Shown here in pieces: positions 40,165 to 48,947 of a DNA stretch of 64,000 nucleotides. Source of the stretch: Kofleriaceae bacterium (GTDB lineage: Bacteria > Myxococcota_A > Polyangia > Haliangiales > Haliangiaceae); the NCBI GenBank assembly GCA_020633495.1, contig JACKDR010000023.1, positions 1 to 64,000 of the forward strand. Reading direction: 5' to 3'. The number at the start of each line of letters is the position of its first letter. The stretch's first letter is position 1. The notes under the pieces are model-generated. The model did not search any database, was not told the DNA's origin, and worked only from the letters and a program-made list of their open reading frames with translations. Both the position numbers and the translations under genes were made by a program.

Positions 40165-41601
40165 ATGCTACCCGGTCGTGCCGTGTCCCGCCCTGTCGCC
40201 GTCGTCGTCCTCGCGCTCTCGATCGCCTTGGTCGCCCCGGTGGTGGCCAGCGCCGCGCCGGACGCGGACGTCACGACGTTGCGCGACCGGGTCGCACGCG
40301 ACGGCTCGCCTCGCAGCCGGATCGCCCTCGCGGCCGCGCTGAGCAAGCGCGGCGGCAAGGCCGACGTCGACGAGGCCCGCGCGCTGCTGGCCGACGCCGT
40401 CCGCGACGCGCCCGACGACGACGTCGTCGCCAGTGCCCGGTGCGGGTTCCTGGCCCAGCACGACACCGCCGCGGCCGCCCGCACCTGCATCGATCCGGTG
40501 CTGGCCGCGCACCCCGACAGCGGCCCCGCCCACCTCATCGCGGCCACGATCGCGGGCCTCGAGCACGGCTTCCTCGAGGCCGACATGCACCTCGACCGCG
40601 CCGAGCAGGCCGGGATGCCGTACCACACGATCTTCCTGATGCGGATGCAGCTCGACGCCGCCGACGACGAGGCCCGCGCGGCACGCTCCGCCGGGCCGAG
40701 CTGGCTGCCAAAGGAGTGGGCGCTGGTGCCGCTCGGGATCGTCAGCCTGTGGTTCTGCTGGTGCCTCCTGATCGCGGTGCCGGCGTGGCTGCTGTCCGGG
40801 CTCACCGGGTGGCGGGCGCGTCGGGCGCGCGCGCCGAGGTCGCGCGGCGGCGTCCTCGCGAGGCTCGGCGGCGTCGCGATCTGGCTGGTCGGCGGGACCA
40901 TCGCCGCGACGCTGCCCCTGGCGGCGATCGTCCTGCTCGGTGCCGGCGTCTGCGGCGTGCTGGCTCACGGGCTCACCGCCAGCGGCGATCTGCTGTGGTC
41001 CGGCCTGCTGGCCGCCGCGACGGTCGGTGGCATCGTCGTGATGGTGCGTCGCAGCCTGGCGCCTCCCCGCCAGCTCGATCCCGGGGCTCGCGTCGACCTC
41101 GACGCTCGACCCGAGCTGCGACGCCTGCTCGACGAGATCGCCGGGCAGATCGGCGTCGCGCCGGCGGTCGCGGTGTTCGTCACCGCCGCGCCCGGCACCC
41201 AGGCGTCGATCTACGATCGCCGGTGGCAACGACCCGCGCGCGGCACGGCGCGCCGCGAGCGCTGCCTCGTCCTCGGCCAGGCGCTGCTCGACGGGCCGCC
41301 CGCCGCCCTGCGCCGCGCGCTGCTCCGTGCCCACGCCATGCACGATCGCACCGCCGGCGGCGGCGGCGCCCGCGCCGTCCGCGTCCGTCGCCAGCTCGAC
41401 GTCCTCCGCAGCGATCTGATGGACGCGTGGATCGGCGAGTACAACCCGCTGGCCTGGTTCGTGCGCGGCGCCGTCGTCGTCTACGACCGGATCACCGCCG
41501 GCGCCGTCGCGCGCCAGGCCCGCCTCGCCGACGAGCGGGTCGCGGCGGAGCTCGCGGTAGCACCTGCCGCCGACGCCGGCGCGGTGACAGCCGCGGGCTG
41601 A
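40165..41601 (+). CDS. Exported membrane protein with degenerate M48-like domain
   Basis: About 478 residues. A signal peptide (core AVVVLALSIALVAPVVASAA) is followed by a TPR-like helical region (residues 35-175, with ALAAALSKRGGKADVDEARA and DMHLDRAEQAG) and then membrane helices at about 190-220 and 230-290. The C-terminal 170 residues resemble an M48 metallopeptidase layout: DARPELRRLLDEIAGQIG, CLVLGQALLDGPPAALRRAL, then AHAMHDR where M48 enzymes have AHEFGHF, so the HExxH zinc motif is lost. NPLAWFVRGAVVVYD and RQARLADERVAAEL match later M48 blocks. The start at 40165 places the signal peptide at the N-terminus. Confidence 0.7.
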   Translation: MLPGRAVSRPVAVVVLALSIALVAPVVASAAPDADVTTLRDRVARDGSPRSRIALAAALSKRGGKADVDEARALLADAVRDAPDDDVVASARCGFLAQHDTAAAARTCIDPVLAAHPDSGPAHLIAATIAGLEHGFLEADMHLDRAEQAGMPYHTIFLMRMQLDAADDEARAARSAGPSWLPKEWALVPLGIVSLWFCWCLLIAVPAWLLSGLTGWRARRARAPRSRGGVLARLGGVAIWLVGGTIAATLPLAAIVLLGAGVCGVLAHGLTASGDLLWSGLLAAATVGGIVVMVRRSLAPPRQLDPGARVDLDARPELRRLLDEIAGQIGVAPAVAVFVTAAPGTQASIYDRRWQRPARGTARRERCLVLGQALLDGPPAALRRALLRAHAMHDRTAGGGGARAVRVRRQLDVLRSDLMDAWIGEYNPLAWFVRGAVVVYDRITAGAVARQARLADERVAAELAVAPAADAGAVTAAG

Positions 41602-42508
41602 AACGAGCGGCTGCGCGAGGCGGTCTGGGTGCAGGCGCGGCGAGCCCGTCGGCGGGCGCGCGAGCCGATCGACAGAGCGCGTGAGCCCCCGGAGGCAGGG
41701 TAGTTGTCGCTCCGTCGACGAGTGAGGGCCGGGCGGCGGGACGTGGGGGACGTGGGGGACGTGGGGACGTGGGGACGTGGGGGACGTGGGCGACGTGGGG
41801 GACGTGGGCGACGTGGGCGACGTGGGGGACGTGGGCGACGTGGGGAAGGACGTCGCGTCGATGCTGGCTCCCGGAGGCTCCCAAGAGGGCGGCCGGGGAT
41901 GGTCGGGATGGTGCGCGGCGCGGCGCGGCGCGGACGGCGCGGCGCGGCGCGGACGGCGCGGCGCGGCTGGCCGGACGGCCGGACGGCGCGGTTGGACGAG
42001 GGCCGGGGACGCGGGGCCGTGGTGCGCGGCGCGGTCGGGGCGTGGGCTGCGTGGGCTGAGGCTCCGGCGCAGCCGGTCGCGGGCTCCCCGATGGCGTGGG
42101 TGCTCGCGCCGGCGTGGGTGCAGAACTCCACCACCGGCGCCGGGCCCGAAGACGGGGGCCCGGCGCCTCGGCGCGGGGCGCGAGCGTTGCGGGCGGGAGC
42201 CGGTCGTCCGGATCGCGACGGCCGTGCGAGCCGCGGTTCACGCTGTCCGAGCACCGGACAAGAAAGACATACCCGAGGACGATTATGATCGATTCTTCTT
42301 GACGGCGTGCGCGACCGACGGCGAGACGCCGCCGCGTTCACTCTGCCGATCATCGACGAGACGCGCAGTGCTGCCTTCTGCGCCGCGAAGTGGCTCGCGA
42401 CGACGACGCGAAGGGTCGACGGCGATTGTGGGGCCCCAACGCGACGACAGGAGGTCCGAAATCGTCGTGGTAGAGAAGAAATGCGCGCGTGCGCAGGTAG
42501 GAGTGGAG
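41602..42508. other. Low-complexity intergenic region without a convincing gene
   Basis: About 900 bases between the M48-like gene and the HNH gene. It contains a 9-base minisatellite (41742-41848), then GGCGCGGCGCGGC-type runs to about 42030. A locally AT-richer stretch (about 42260-42310, TTATGATCGATTCTTCTTG) precedes the HNH gene and may hold its promoter. Open frames here are repetitive Gly-Asp-Val or Arg/Ala sequences and are not accepted as genes. Confidence 0.6.
41742..41848. repeat. 9-bp minisatellite (GACGTGGGG/C)n
   Basis: About a dozen copies of a GACGTGGGG or GACGTGGGC unit head to tail, with a few one-base losses early in the array (GACGTGGGGAC-type junctions). In one frame it would read Gly-Asp-Val repeats. 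The 9-base period and single-base slips point to replication slippage. Confidence 0.9.
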
Positions 42509-43753
42509 ATGTTCGATCGCGAGAACGAGAGTCTGGGCTCGAGTGAGCTCGATGGCGCCGGCTTCGGTGGAAGCCGTGACGCGGCTCCCGACTGGCGAAA
42601 GCTCGATCGCCAGCTGCGCGGCGTCGCCCGACGGCGCGCCGCGCTCGACGCCGAGGAGGCGCGCTGGCTGGTGCTGGCGCAGCAGGTCGAGCTGCACCGC
42701 CGCTTCGGCTACGCCAGCCTGCACGAGTACCTCGAGCGCACGCTCGGCTACGGGCCGCGCGCCGCGCGCGAGCGGCTGCGTGTGGCGAGCGCGCTGCAGG
42801 TCTTGCCGCGGACCGCGGCGGCGCTGGCCCGCGGCGAGCAGTCGTACTCGGCGGTGCGCGAACTGACGCGGGTCGTTCGCCAGGACACCGAGCGAGCCTG
42901 GCTCGACGCGGCGGCCGGCAAGACGGTGCACGAGATCGAGGCCCTGGTCGCCGGGCGCAAGCCCGGTGATCTACCGGGCGATCCGGTGGATCCGGCCGAG
43001 GTCCGGCGCGTGGTGTCGTTCGAGGTCAGCGCCGAGACGTACGCGCTGTGGCGCGACGCGAGGCTGGCGCTGGAGCTCGAGCGAGGAGAGGCCGTGCCCG
43101 ACGACGAGCTGCTGCGGGTGATGTGCCTCGGGATGCTGGCGGGCGAGCCGGTTCCATCGAGCGAACGCGGCAAGCGCGGGCGCGCGGCGTACCAGATCGC
43201 CTTGATGCAGTGCCCCGACTGCGAGCGCGTCACCCAGGACGGCGGCGGCCGCGCCGTCGAGGTGCCGGCGACCGTCGTCGAGCGCGCGCGCTGCGACGCG
43301 CGCGTGCTCGGCCGGGTCGACGGCGACGGCGATGGTCACGTGGTCGCGAAGCCGACGCAGACCATCCCGGCGCCGGTGCGCGCGGCGGTGGTCGCACGAG
43401 ACCACGGCCGCTGCCGGGTGCCGGGCTGCCGGGCGTCGCGATGGGTCGAGGTCCACCACGTGCAGCCGCGGGCGCAGGGCGGTCCGCACACGCTGGCGAA
43501 CCTGGTCTCGCTGTGCGGCGGGCACCACGACGCGGTCCACGCGGGTCGCTTGAGAATCGCGCGCTCGGCCTCGGGAGAGGTCGTCTTCACGCACGCCGAT
43601 GGGAGACCGTACGGCGCGCCGCCGAGGACCCGGGACGAACGGGACGAACCACCGACGGCCGCGGCCCGTGTGGACCGCGCGGACGCGGCCCACATGGACC
43701 GGTCGCTGGCGCAGCGGATCGAGCGATCGATGCGGCCGGTGACGCGACGATGA
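42509..43753 (+). CDS. DUF222-type HNH endonuclease (13E12-like)
   Basis: A 414-residue protein with an N-terminal helical DUF222-like region (residues 30-220: FGYASLHEYLERTLGYGPRA, SYSAVRELTRVV, SAETYALWRDARLALELERG) and a C-terminal HNH nuclease fold (about 290-350): a Cys pair in GRCRVPGCRA, then VEVHHVQPRAQGGPHTLANL and LCGGHHDAVH. The family is expanded in myxobacteria and Actinobacteria, often as scattered copies of uncertain function. AGGAG lies 5 bases before ATG at 42509, which is preferred to an in-frame GTG at 42467 with AGGAGGT further away. The last 60 residues are an acidic/Arg-rich tail. Confidence 0.85.
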   Translation: MFDRENESLGSSELDGAGFGGSRDAAPDWRKLDRQLRGVARRRAALDAEEARWLVLAQQVELHRRFGYASLHEYLERTLGYGPRAARERLRVASALQVLPRTAAALARGEQSYSAVRELTRVVRQDTERAWLDAAAGKTVHEIEALVAGRKPGDLPGDPVDPAEVRRVVSFEVSAETYALWRDARLALELERGEAVPDDELLRVMCLGMLAGEPVPSSERGKRGRAAYQIALMQCPDCERVTQDGGGRAVEVPATVVERARCDARVLGRVDGDGDGHVVAKPTQTIPAPVRAAVVARDHGRCRVPGCRASRWVEVHHVQPRAQGGPHTLANLVSLCGGHHDAVHAGRLRIARSASGEVVFTHADGRPYGAPPRTRDERDEPPTAAARVDRADAAHMDRSLAQRIERSMRPVTRR

Positions 43754-43781
43754 GCGGGCGCCGCGCGGTCGCGTCGCCCCT

Positions 43782-44222
43782 TCAGATCACCGGCCGGCCG
43801 CAGCCGCGCTCGACCACGACGCAGCGGCCGTCGGCGCACGCGGCGTGCGCCGTGCAGCCCTCGGGGATGATCGCGCACGGCGGCACGTGCTCGCACGATG
43901 CCCGCTCGACCGCGCACCGGTGCTCGTTCTCGATCAGCAGGGCGTCCAGCGACGCGATCGTGCCGACCTCGAACGGGGGGGCCGGCGCACACTCGTCGCA
44001 GCACGTGATGTCCGGCAGCAGCACGCAGTCGTCGTCGACGACGCAGTCGAGACGCGGCACCGCGCCGGTGCCGACGCCGGCCGCCGGCGGCGGCCGTGGC
44101 GACACCCCCGGGGCGCCACCCTCGACCGACGGCGCGCGATCGGTGCAGCCCGCCGCTGCCACCGCGACCACCGCCGCGATGGCGGCACGCACGACCCACG
44201 ACCGGTGCCGGAGCGAGCGCAT
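43782..44222 (-). CDS. Cys-rich lipoprotein of unknown function
   Basis: A 146-residue predicted lipoprotein (signal SWVVRAAIAAVVAVAAAGC, lipidated Cys near residue 25). The mature domain has many paired cysteines: DDDCVLLPDITCCDECAPAPP, then HRCAVERASCEHVPPCA and HAACADGRCVVVERGC, consistent with a compact disulphide-stabilised fold. Similar Cys-patterned lipoproteins recur in myxobacterial genomes; no role is known. ATG at 44222 follows two GGAGG sites in the leader. It is convergent with the HNH gene and divergent from the flavin-protein gene. Confidence 0.75.
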   Translation of the reverse strand: MRSLRHRSWVVRAAIAAVVAVAAAGCTDRAPSVEGGAPGVSPRPPPAAGVGTGAVPRLDCVVDDDCVLLPDITCCDECAPAPPFEVGTIASLDALLIENEHRCAVERASCEHVPPCAIIPEGCTAHAACADGRCVVVERGCGRPVI

Positions 44223-44446
44223 GGGGCCTCCGACCTCCTCGGGCTGCATCAGGCGCGCCACCGCGTCGCGACAGCCGCGCCGCCCACCACGGCCCCCGCC
44301 CCCCGGCGCCGGGCGCGCCGATCCGCACCGCCTGCGCCGCGGTCCCCGGGCCACGCACCGGTTGCGCGACGCGACGAAACGCCACGCGAGGCGCCGTCGC
44401 CGGCGCCGACGGTCGCGAGGCACTCGCTTTGCACTCTGCGACCGGC

Positions 44447-44905
44447 ATGGACGCCACCGCCGACACCCGCATCGAAGAGCTGCTCGCGAGCGCGCACACC
44501 ATCGAGATCGCGACCACCGGAGGACCGGTCAGCCCCTGGCTCGCGGCCGCGTACTTCGCGGAGGCGGGGCCGTTCGTGCTGATGCTGATGCTCGAGCCGG
44601 GCGGCGCCACCGTCGCCAACCTGCGCGCGCACCCGCAGGTCGCGGTCATGCTGCAGCACGGCGACGCCTTCGCGCTGTTCGCCCAGGCCCACGGCCACGC
44701 TCGCGTCGTCGACGACGACCCCGACGCCGACGCCGCCTACCGGCGCGCGATCTCGGTCAAGGCGCCGGAGGGCGCCCAGCTGGTCGCGATCCCGTCGCTG
44801 GTCCCCGTCCGCATCGAGATCGATCGCTGGCGCCTCACCGACGTCCCGGCCGGCTGGCTGCCGGCGCGCGAGGTCATCCGGCCCGGCGTCGCCGCGGGAG
44901 CCTGA
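44447..44905 (+). CDS. Pyridoxamine-phosphate-oxidase-like FMN split-barrel protein
   Basis: A 152-residue split-barrel protein. The strand pattern AHTIEIATTGGPVSPWLAAAYF, then FVLMLMLEPGGATVANLRAHPQVAVML and HGHARVVDDD fits PNPOx-like flavin (or F420) enzymes. Five bases separate it from the CrtI-like gene, so it may open the prenyl/ArsA gene set. The cofactor and substrate are not readable from the sequence. The start has no strong ribosome site. Confidence 0.75.
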   Translation: MDATADTRIEELLASAHTIEIATTGGPVSPWLAAAYFAEAGPFVLMLMLEPGGATVANLRAHPQVAVMLQHGDAFALFAQAHGHARVVDDDPDADAAYRRAISVKAPEGAQLVAIPSLVPVRIEIDRWRLTDVPAGWLPAREVIRPGVAAGA

Positions 44906-44910
44906 TCGCG

Positions 44911-46398
44911 ATGGCCACCCCGCTGCCACCGCCGCTGGCCACGCGGCCGTCGCGCGCCCGCTGGGACGCGATCGTCGTCGGCAGCGGGGTCGGCGGCGCG
45001 GTCACCGCGGCGCTGCTCGCCGCCGCCGGGCGCGAGGTGCTGGTCGTCGAGAAGAACCCGGTGCCCGGCGGCATCCTGGCGTCGTACCGGCGCGACGGCT
45101 TCAAGATCGACACCGGCAGCCACCTGATCTCGCGCGGCGAGCGCGGCCCGCTGGCCCAGGTGCTGCGCACGATCGGCGGCCCGACGCCGCGCTTCCTCAC
45201 CCACCGCATCCCGGTGCGGTCGCGCGGCATCTTCGCCGCCACCGCGCCGACGCACCGCCGCGGCCTGGTCGCGGTCGCGCGCCAGGCGGTGCGCGACCTG
45301 CGCATCCCGGCGCGCGACGTCCGGCGCCTGGCCCGGATGATGTTCCACGTCTTCACGCTCACCGAGTGGGAGCTGCGGCGCTGGGACCGCCGCACCCTCG
45401 ACGCCTTCGTGCGCCGCTACACCGAGCACCCCGGCGCGTACTTCCTGTTCAGCTTCCTGGCCAGCATCTTCTTCGTGTTGCCGCCGTGGCAGGTGTCGGC
45501 CGGCGAGGCCATCCGGTGCCTGCGCTGGGTGCTGCGCGACTACCGCCTGTCGTACGTCGAGGGCGGCATGGACAGCCTCGGCAACGCGATGCTCGGGCGC
45601 GTCGTCGCCGGCGGCGGCGAGATCGTCACCGGCGCCCGGGTCGCGGCGATCGCGCGCGACGGCGATCGCCTGCGGGTCACGACCACGACCGGCGACGAGG
45701 TCAGCGCGCCCGCGGTGGCGTGCAACCTCGCCCCCGACGATCTGCTGGCGCTGCTCGACGCCGGCGCGGTCCCCGACGACTGGGCGATCCGCGCCCGCGC
45801 CGTCCAGGGCTCGGGCAGCGCCCACCAGCTCAAGCTGGCGCTGCGCCGGCCGCTGGTCGACGAGGGCTGCGTCATCGGCGGGCTGTCGCCGTCCGGGCTC
45901 ACCACCGCCGATCTCACGATCGACCTGATGGAGCGTACGGTCGCGTCGATCGAGGCCGGCCGCATCGCCGACCCGCTGGCGCTGTACGCGCCGGTGCCGA
46001 CCAACTACGACCCGTCGCTGGCGCCGCCCGGCCACCAGCTGATCGTCGCCAGCATCTACGGGCCGATCCGCGACGACCCCGCCGATCCGCCGGAGGCCTG
46101 GCGCGACGCCGCGATCGCCGCGATCGAGCGGGTCATCCCGGGGCTGCGCGACGAGCTGGTGTTCGCCGAGTGGACCCCGGTGCCGGCGGTCGCGCGCTGG
46201 ATGGGCAAGACCAACCACGGCGCGATCTGCAACGCCCAGGTGCCGGGCCAGGTCGGCGCCGATCGCCTGCCGGTCGCGACGCCGGTGCCCGGGCTGTGGC
46301 TGTGCGGCGACGGCGCCGGCGGCCGCGGCATCGGCACCGAGCTCGCGGCGTCGTCCGGCATGGAGGCGGCGCGCGAGATCCTGGAGGCGGCGGCGTGA
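44911..46398 (+). CDS. CrtI/CRTISO-like FAD-dependent oxidoreductase
   Basis: A 495-residue flavoprotein of the phytoene desaturase/carotenoid isomerase/retinol saturase clan. It opens with the dinucleotide-binding motif AIVVGSGVGGAVTAALLAAA (about residues 20-40) and VVEKNPVPGGILASY, contains YVEGGMDSLGNAMLGRVV (about 210-228) and ends with the FAD-closing PGLWLCGDGAGGRGIGTELA. It may saturate or isomerise an isoprenoid. Its stop overlaps the kinase-like gene (GTGA). Context with a polyprenol-kinase-like protein and a UbiA transferase supports an isoprenoid substrate. Confidence 0.85.
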   Translation: MATPLPPPLATRPSRARWDAIVVGSGVGGAVTAALLAAAGREVLVVEKNPVPGGILASYRRDGFKIDTGSHLISRGERGPLAQVLRTIGGPTPRFLTHRIPVRSRGIFAATAPTHRRGLVAVARQAVRDLRIPARDVRRLARMMFHVFTLTEWELRRWDRRTLDAFVRRYTEHPGAYFLFSFLASIFFVLPPWQVSAGEAIRCLRWVLRDYRLSYVEGGMDSLGNAMLGRVVAGGGEIVTGARVAAIARDGDRLRVTTTTGDEVSAPAVACNLAPDDLLALLDAGAVPDDWAIRARAVQGSGSAHQLKLALRRPLVDEGCVIGGLSPSGLTTADLTIDLMERTVASIEAGRIADPLALYAPVPTNYDPSLAPPGHQLIVASIYGPIRDDPADPPEAWRDAAIAAIERVIPGLRDELVFAEWTPVPAVARWMGKTNHGAICNAQVPGQVGADRLPVATPVPGLWLCGDGAGGRGIGTELAASSGMEAAREILEAAA

Positions 46399-47063
46399 CC
46401 GACCTGGTGCTGACGCTGGGCTGGCTGGGGGGCCTGGCGTGCGGCCTCGGCGGCGCGATCGTGCTGCACCGCCTCGGCCTGGCCTCGACCTACGTCCGCG
46501 ATCTGCTGCACGTCGGCGCCGGCGTGTGGATCCTGGGCTGGGCGTGGTGGACGACGCCGGCGTGGCCGATCGCGATCACCGCGGTGGTCACGGCGGGCAC
46601 CGCGCTGGTGCCGACGGCGGCGTCGCGCTGGCACCTCGCGGCGCGCCTGCACCGCTCGGTCACCGGCGGCGACGAGCGGTGGAGCGGGCTGGTCCTGTAC
46701 ACGCTGGCGTACGCGGCGCTGACGCCGGTCGGCCTGTGCGATCGACCGCTGCCGGCCGCGGCCGGCCTGCTGGCGCTGTCGCTGGGCGACGGCGTCGGCG
46801 GCGCGGTCGGTCGTCGTTTCGGCCGCCACCACTACCGCGCCCCCGGCGGCAAGGTGAAGAGCCTCGAGGGCTCGGCGACGGTCGCGGTGATGGCGCTGCT
46901 CGCCGCCACCGTCGCCGCCGCGGTGCTCGACGCGCCGCTGTCCGCCGGCGCCGCGGTCGCCGCCGCGGCGGTCGCGGCGGTCGCCGAGGCCGCCGCGCCG
47001 CGCGGCACCGACAACGTCCTGGTGCCGCTGGCGGTGTGGGCGACCCTGTCGTGGCTCACCTGA
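46395..47063 (+). CDS. Phytol/dolichol-kinase-like membrane protein
   Basis: A 222-residue membrane protein with six to seven helices. The block LLALSLGDGVGGAVGRRFGRHHY and the following GGKVKSLEGSATVAVMALLAA match the CTP-dependent polyprenol kinase family (VTE5, SEC59-like), where GDG...G and K(S/T)xEG are conserved, and ends in APRGTDNVLVPLAVW. It would phosphorylate a prenol such as phytol. GTG at 46395 overlaps the CrtI-like stop. The next gene, a UbiA transferase, starts 71 bases later. Confidence 0.8.
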   Translation: MTDLVLTLGWLGGLACGLGGAIVLHRLGLASTYVRDLLHVGAGVWILGWAWWTTPAWPIAITAVVTAGTALVPTAASRWHLAARLHRSVTGGDERWSGLVLYTLAYAALTPVGLCDRPLPAAAGLLALSLGDGVGGAVGRRFGRHHYRAPGGKVKSLEGSATVAVMALLAATVAAAVLDAPLSAGAAVAAAAVAAVAEAAAPRGTDNVLVPLAVWATLSWLT

Positions 47064-47133
47064 GGCCACGCGGGGATCCCGCGGCACGGCGTCGCGGCGC
47101 GGCGCCGGCGCGCGGTATGCATCCACCGCAGGC

Positions 47134-48102
47134 ATGACCACCCTGCACGCTCCCGCGGCAGCGCGCGCCGCGACGTCGCCCCTGATGCGCCGCGACTTCT
47201 GGCGTGGCGTGTGGCGGGTCTCGGATCCAAAGATCACGCTGGCCTCGGTGGCGTCGATGGTGCTGGGCGCCGCGCTGGCCGCCACCGCCGGCCCGCTGCA
47301 CTGGGGCTGGCTCGCCCTCACCGTCGCCGGCATCTTCGCGATCGAGGCCGCAAAGAACGCGTCGGGCGAGATCGTCGACTGGGACTCCGGGACCGATCAG
47401 GCGGTCGCGGACGAGGACCGCAGCCCGTTCTCGGGCGGCAAGCGGGTCCTCGTCGATCGCCTCATGACGCGGGGCGAGACCGCCCTGGTGGCGCTGATCT
47501 TCTACGCCGTCGGCGGCGCCATCGGCATGGCGATCGTCTGGTACCGCGAGCCCTGGGTGCTGGGGCTGGGCCTGGCGGGCGCCGCGCTGGCGTTCTTCTA
47601 TCACGCGCCGCCGCTGCGGCTGTCGTACCGCGGCCTCGGCGAGGCCGCGGTCGCGCTCACCTACGGCCCGATCATCGCGTGCGGCACCTACCTGGTGCAG
47701 CGCCACGAGCTCGATCTCGCCGTCGTGCTGACGTCGATCCCGCTCGGCCTCGAGATCGCCGCGTTCCTGTGGATCAACGAGTTCCCGGATCGCCGCGCCG
47801 ACGCCGCCGCCGGCAAGCGCACGCTGGTGGTCCGCCTCGGCGCCCGCCGCGCCGCGGACGGCTTCGCCGTGCTGGTCGGCGTCGCGTTCGCCGGCCTCGC
47901 CGCGCTGCCGCTGCTCGGCGTGTCGCCGGGCGTGCTCGGCGGCCTGATCGGCCTGCCGCTGGCGATCGCCGCGGCGCGCCGGCTGCGCCGCGATCCCGAG
48001 ACCACGCGCGAGATCGTGCCGGCGCAGGCGTGGACGCTGCTGTCGTTCCTGCTGATGGCGATCGGCGTCGCGGCCGGCCTCGGCGTGGCAGCGCTGCTGT
48101 GA
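47134..48102 (+). CDS. UbiA-family prenyltransferase
   Basis: A 322-residue integral membrane prenyltransferase with eight to nine helices. The first Asp-rich motif is present in the variant form NASGEIVDWDSGTDQAV (about residues 73-89), and the second as NEFPDRRADAAAGKRTLVVRLG (about 211-232), as in MenA-type enzymes. It joins a prenyl diphosphate to an acceptor ring or polar head. The ATG at 47134 lacks a clear ribosome site. Its stop overlaps the first ArsA-like gene. The acceptor is unknown. Confidence 0.87.
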   Translation: MTTLHAPAAARAATSPLMRRDFWRGVWRVSDPKITLASVASMVLGAALAATAGPLHWGWLALTVAGIFAIEAAKNASGEIVDWDSGTDQAVADEDRSPFSGGKRVLVDRLMTRGETALVALIFYAVGGAIGMAIVWYREPWVLGLGLAGAALAFFYHAPPLRLSYRGLGEAAVALTYGPIIACGTYLVQRHELDLAVVLTSIPLGLEIAAFLWINEFPDRRADAAAGKRTLVVRLGARRAADGFAVLVGVAFAGLAALPLLGVSPGVLGGLIGLPLAIAAARRLRRDPETTREIVPAQAWTLLSFLLMAIGVAAGLGVAALL

Positions 48103-48947
48103 CCGCGCCCGCGCTGATCGATCGTCGCCTGCTGCTGGTCAGCGGCAAGGGCGGCGTCGGCAAGAGCACCGTCGCGGCGGCGCTGGCGACCGCGGCGGTG
48201 CGGCGCGGCCGCAAGGTCCGGCTCGACGAGGTCGGCCACGTCGCGCCGGCGCCGCTGCCCGGGGTCGCGGTCGCCGCGATCGACGGCGACGCCGCGCTCG
48301 ACGAGTACCTGGGCCGGATCATCCCGCGCGTGTTCCACCACTTCCTGGTCCGCAACCCGCTGTACCGACGCTTCGCCGCCGGCGCCCCCGGCCTCGCCGA
48401 CCTGATGGTCCTGGGCAAGCTCGCCGACGACGCCCGGGTCGGCGGCTGGGACCTGGTCATCGCCGACGTCGGCGCCACCGGCCACGCGCTGCAGCTGCTG
48501 GGCATGGCGGCGGCGGCGGACGCCGCGTTCGGCGCCGGCCTGGTGCGCAAGGAGGTCGATCGCATCCGCCGCGAGCTCGCCGATCCCGCGTACGCCGCGG
48601 TGGTGCCGGTGACGACCCCGGAGCAGCTCGCGATCGACGAGGCGCTCGAGCTCGACCGCGGCGCCCGCGCCCTCGGCCTCGCGGTGGGGCCGGTGATCGT
48701 CAACCGCGTCCACGACGCGCCGTGCGAGCCCGACGACGTGCCGGCGCCGGCGCCGGGGGCGGCGCCGCTGGTGGTCGAGGCGCTGCGGCGGGGCCGCAGC
48801 CACGCGGTGCGCGCCGCGCTCGACCGGGTCGAGATCGCGCGGCTCGAGGCCGTCACCGACGACGCGGTCCGGCTGCCGGCGCTCATGGTCGAGACCTTCG
48901 GGGCCGCCGCGCTCGGCGCGCTGGCCGACCTCCTGGAGGTCGCGTGA
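48099..48947 (+). CDS. ArsA/Get3-like ATPase, first of pair
   Basis: A 282-residue P-loop ATPase with the deviant Walker A SGKGGVGKSTVAAALA (residues 14-29) including the signature Lys, switch region VIADVGATGHALQLLGM and a helical insertion (RIIPRVFHHFLVRNPLYRRF). It resembles the first member of the adjacent ArsA-like pair found in mycobacteria (Rv3679-like, BagA). The GTG start overlaps the UbiA stop, and the gene overlaps the second ATPase gene (GTGA). Role in this operon unknown, perhaps membrane-protein or lipid-carrier handling. Confidence 0.82.
   Translation: MTAPALIDRRLLLVSGKGGVGKSTVAAALATAAVRRGRKVRLDEVGHVAPAPLPGVAVAAIDGDAALDEYLGRIIPRVFHHFLVRNPLYRRFAAGAPGLADLMVLGKLADDARVGGWDLVIADVGATGHALQLLGMAAAADAAFGAGLVRKEVDRIRRELADPAYAAVVPVTTPEQLAIDEALELDRGARALGLAVGPVIVNRVHDAPCEPDDVPAPAPGAAPLVVEALRRGRSHAVRAALDRVEIARLEAVTDDAVRLPALMVETFGAAALGALADLLEVA

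Noticed and set aside
41777..42260. A coding frame starting with Gly-Asp-Val repeats, in frame with the HNH gene
   Set aside because: The repeated peptide comes from the minisatellite. The HNH gene has its own ribosome site and start at 42509.
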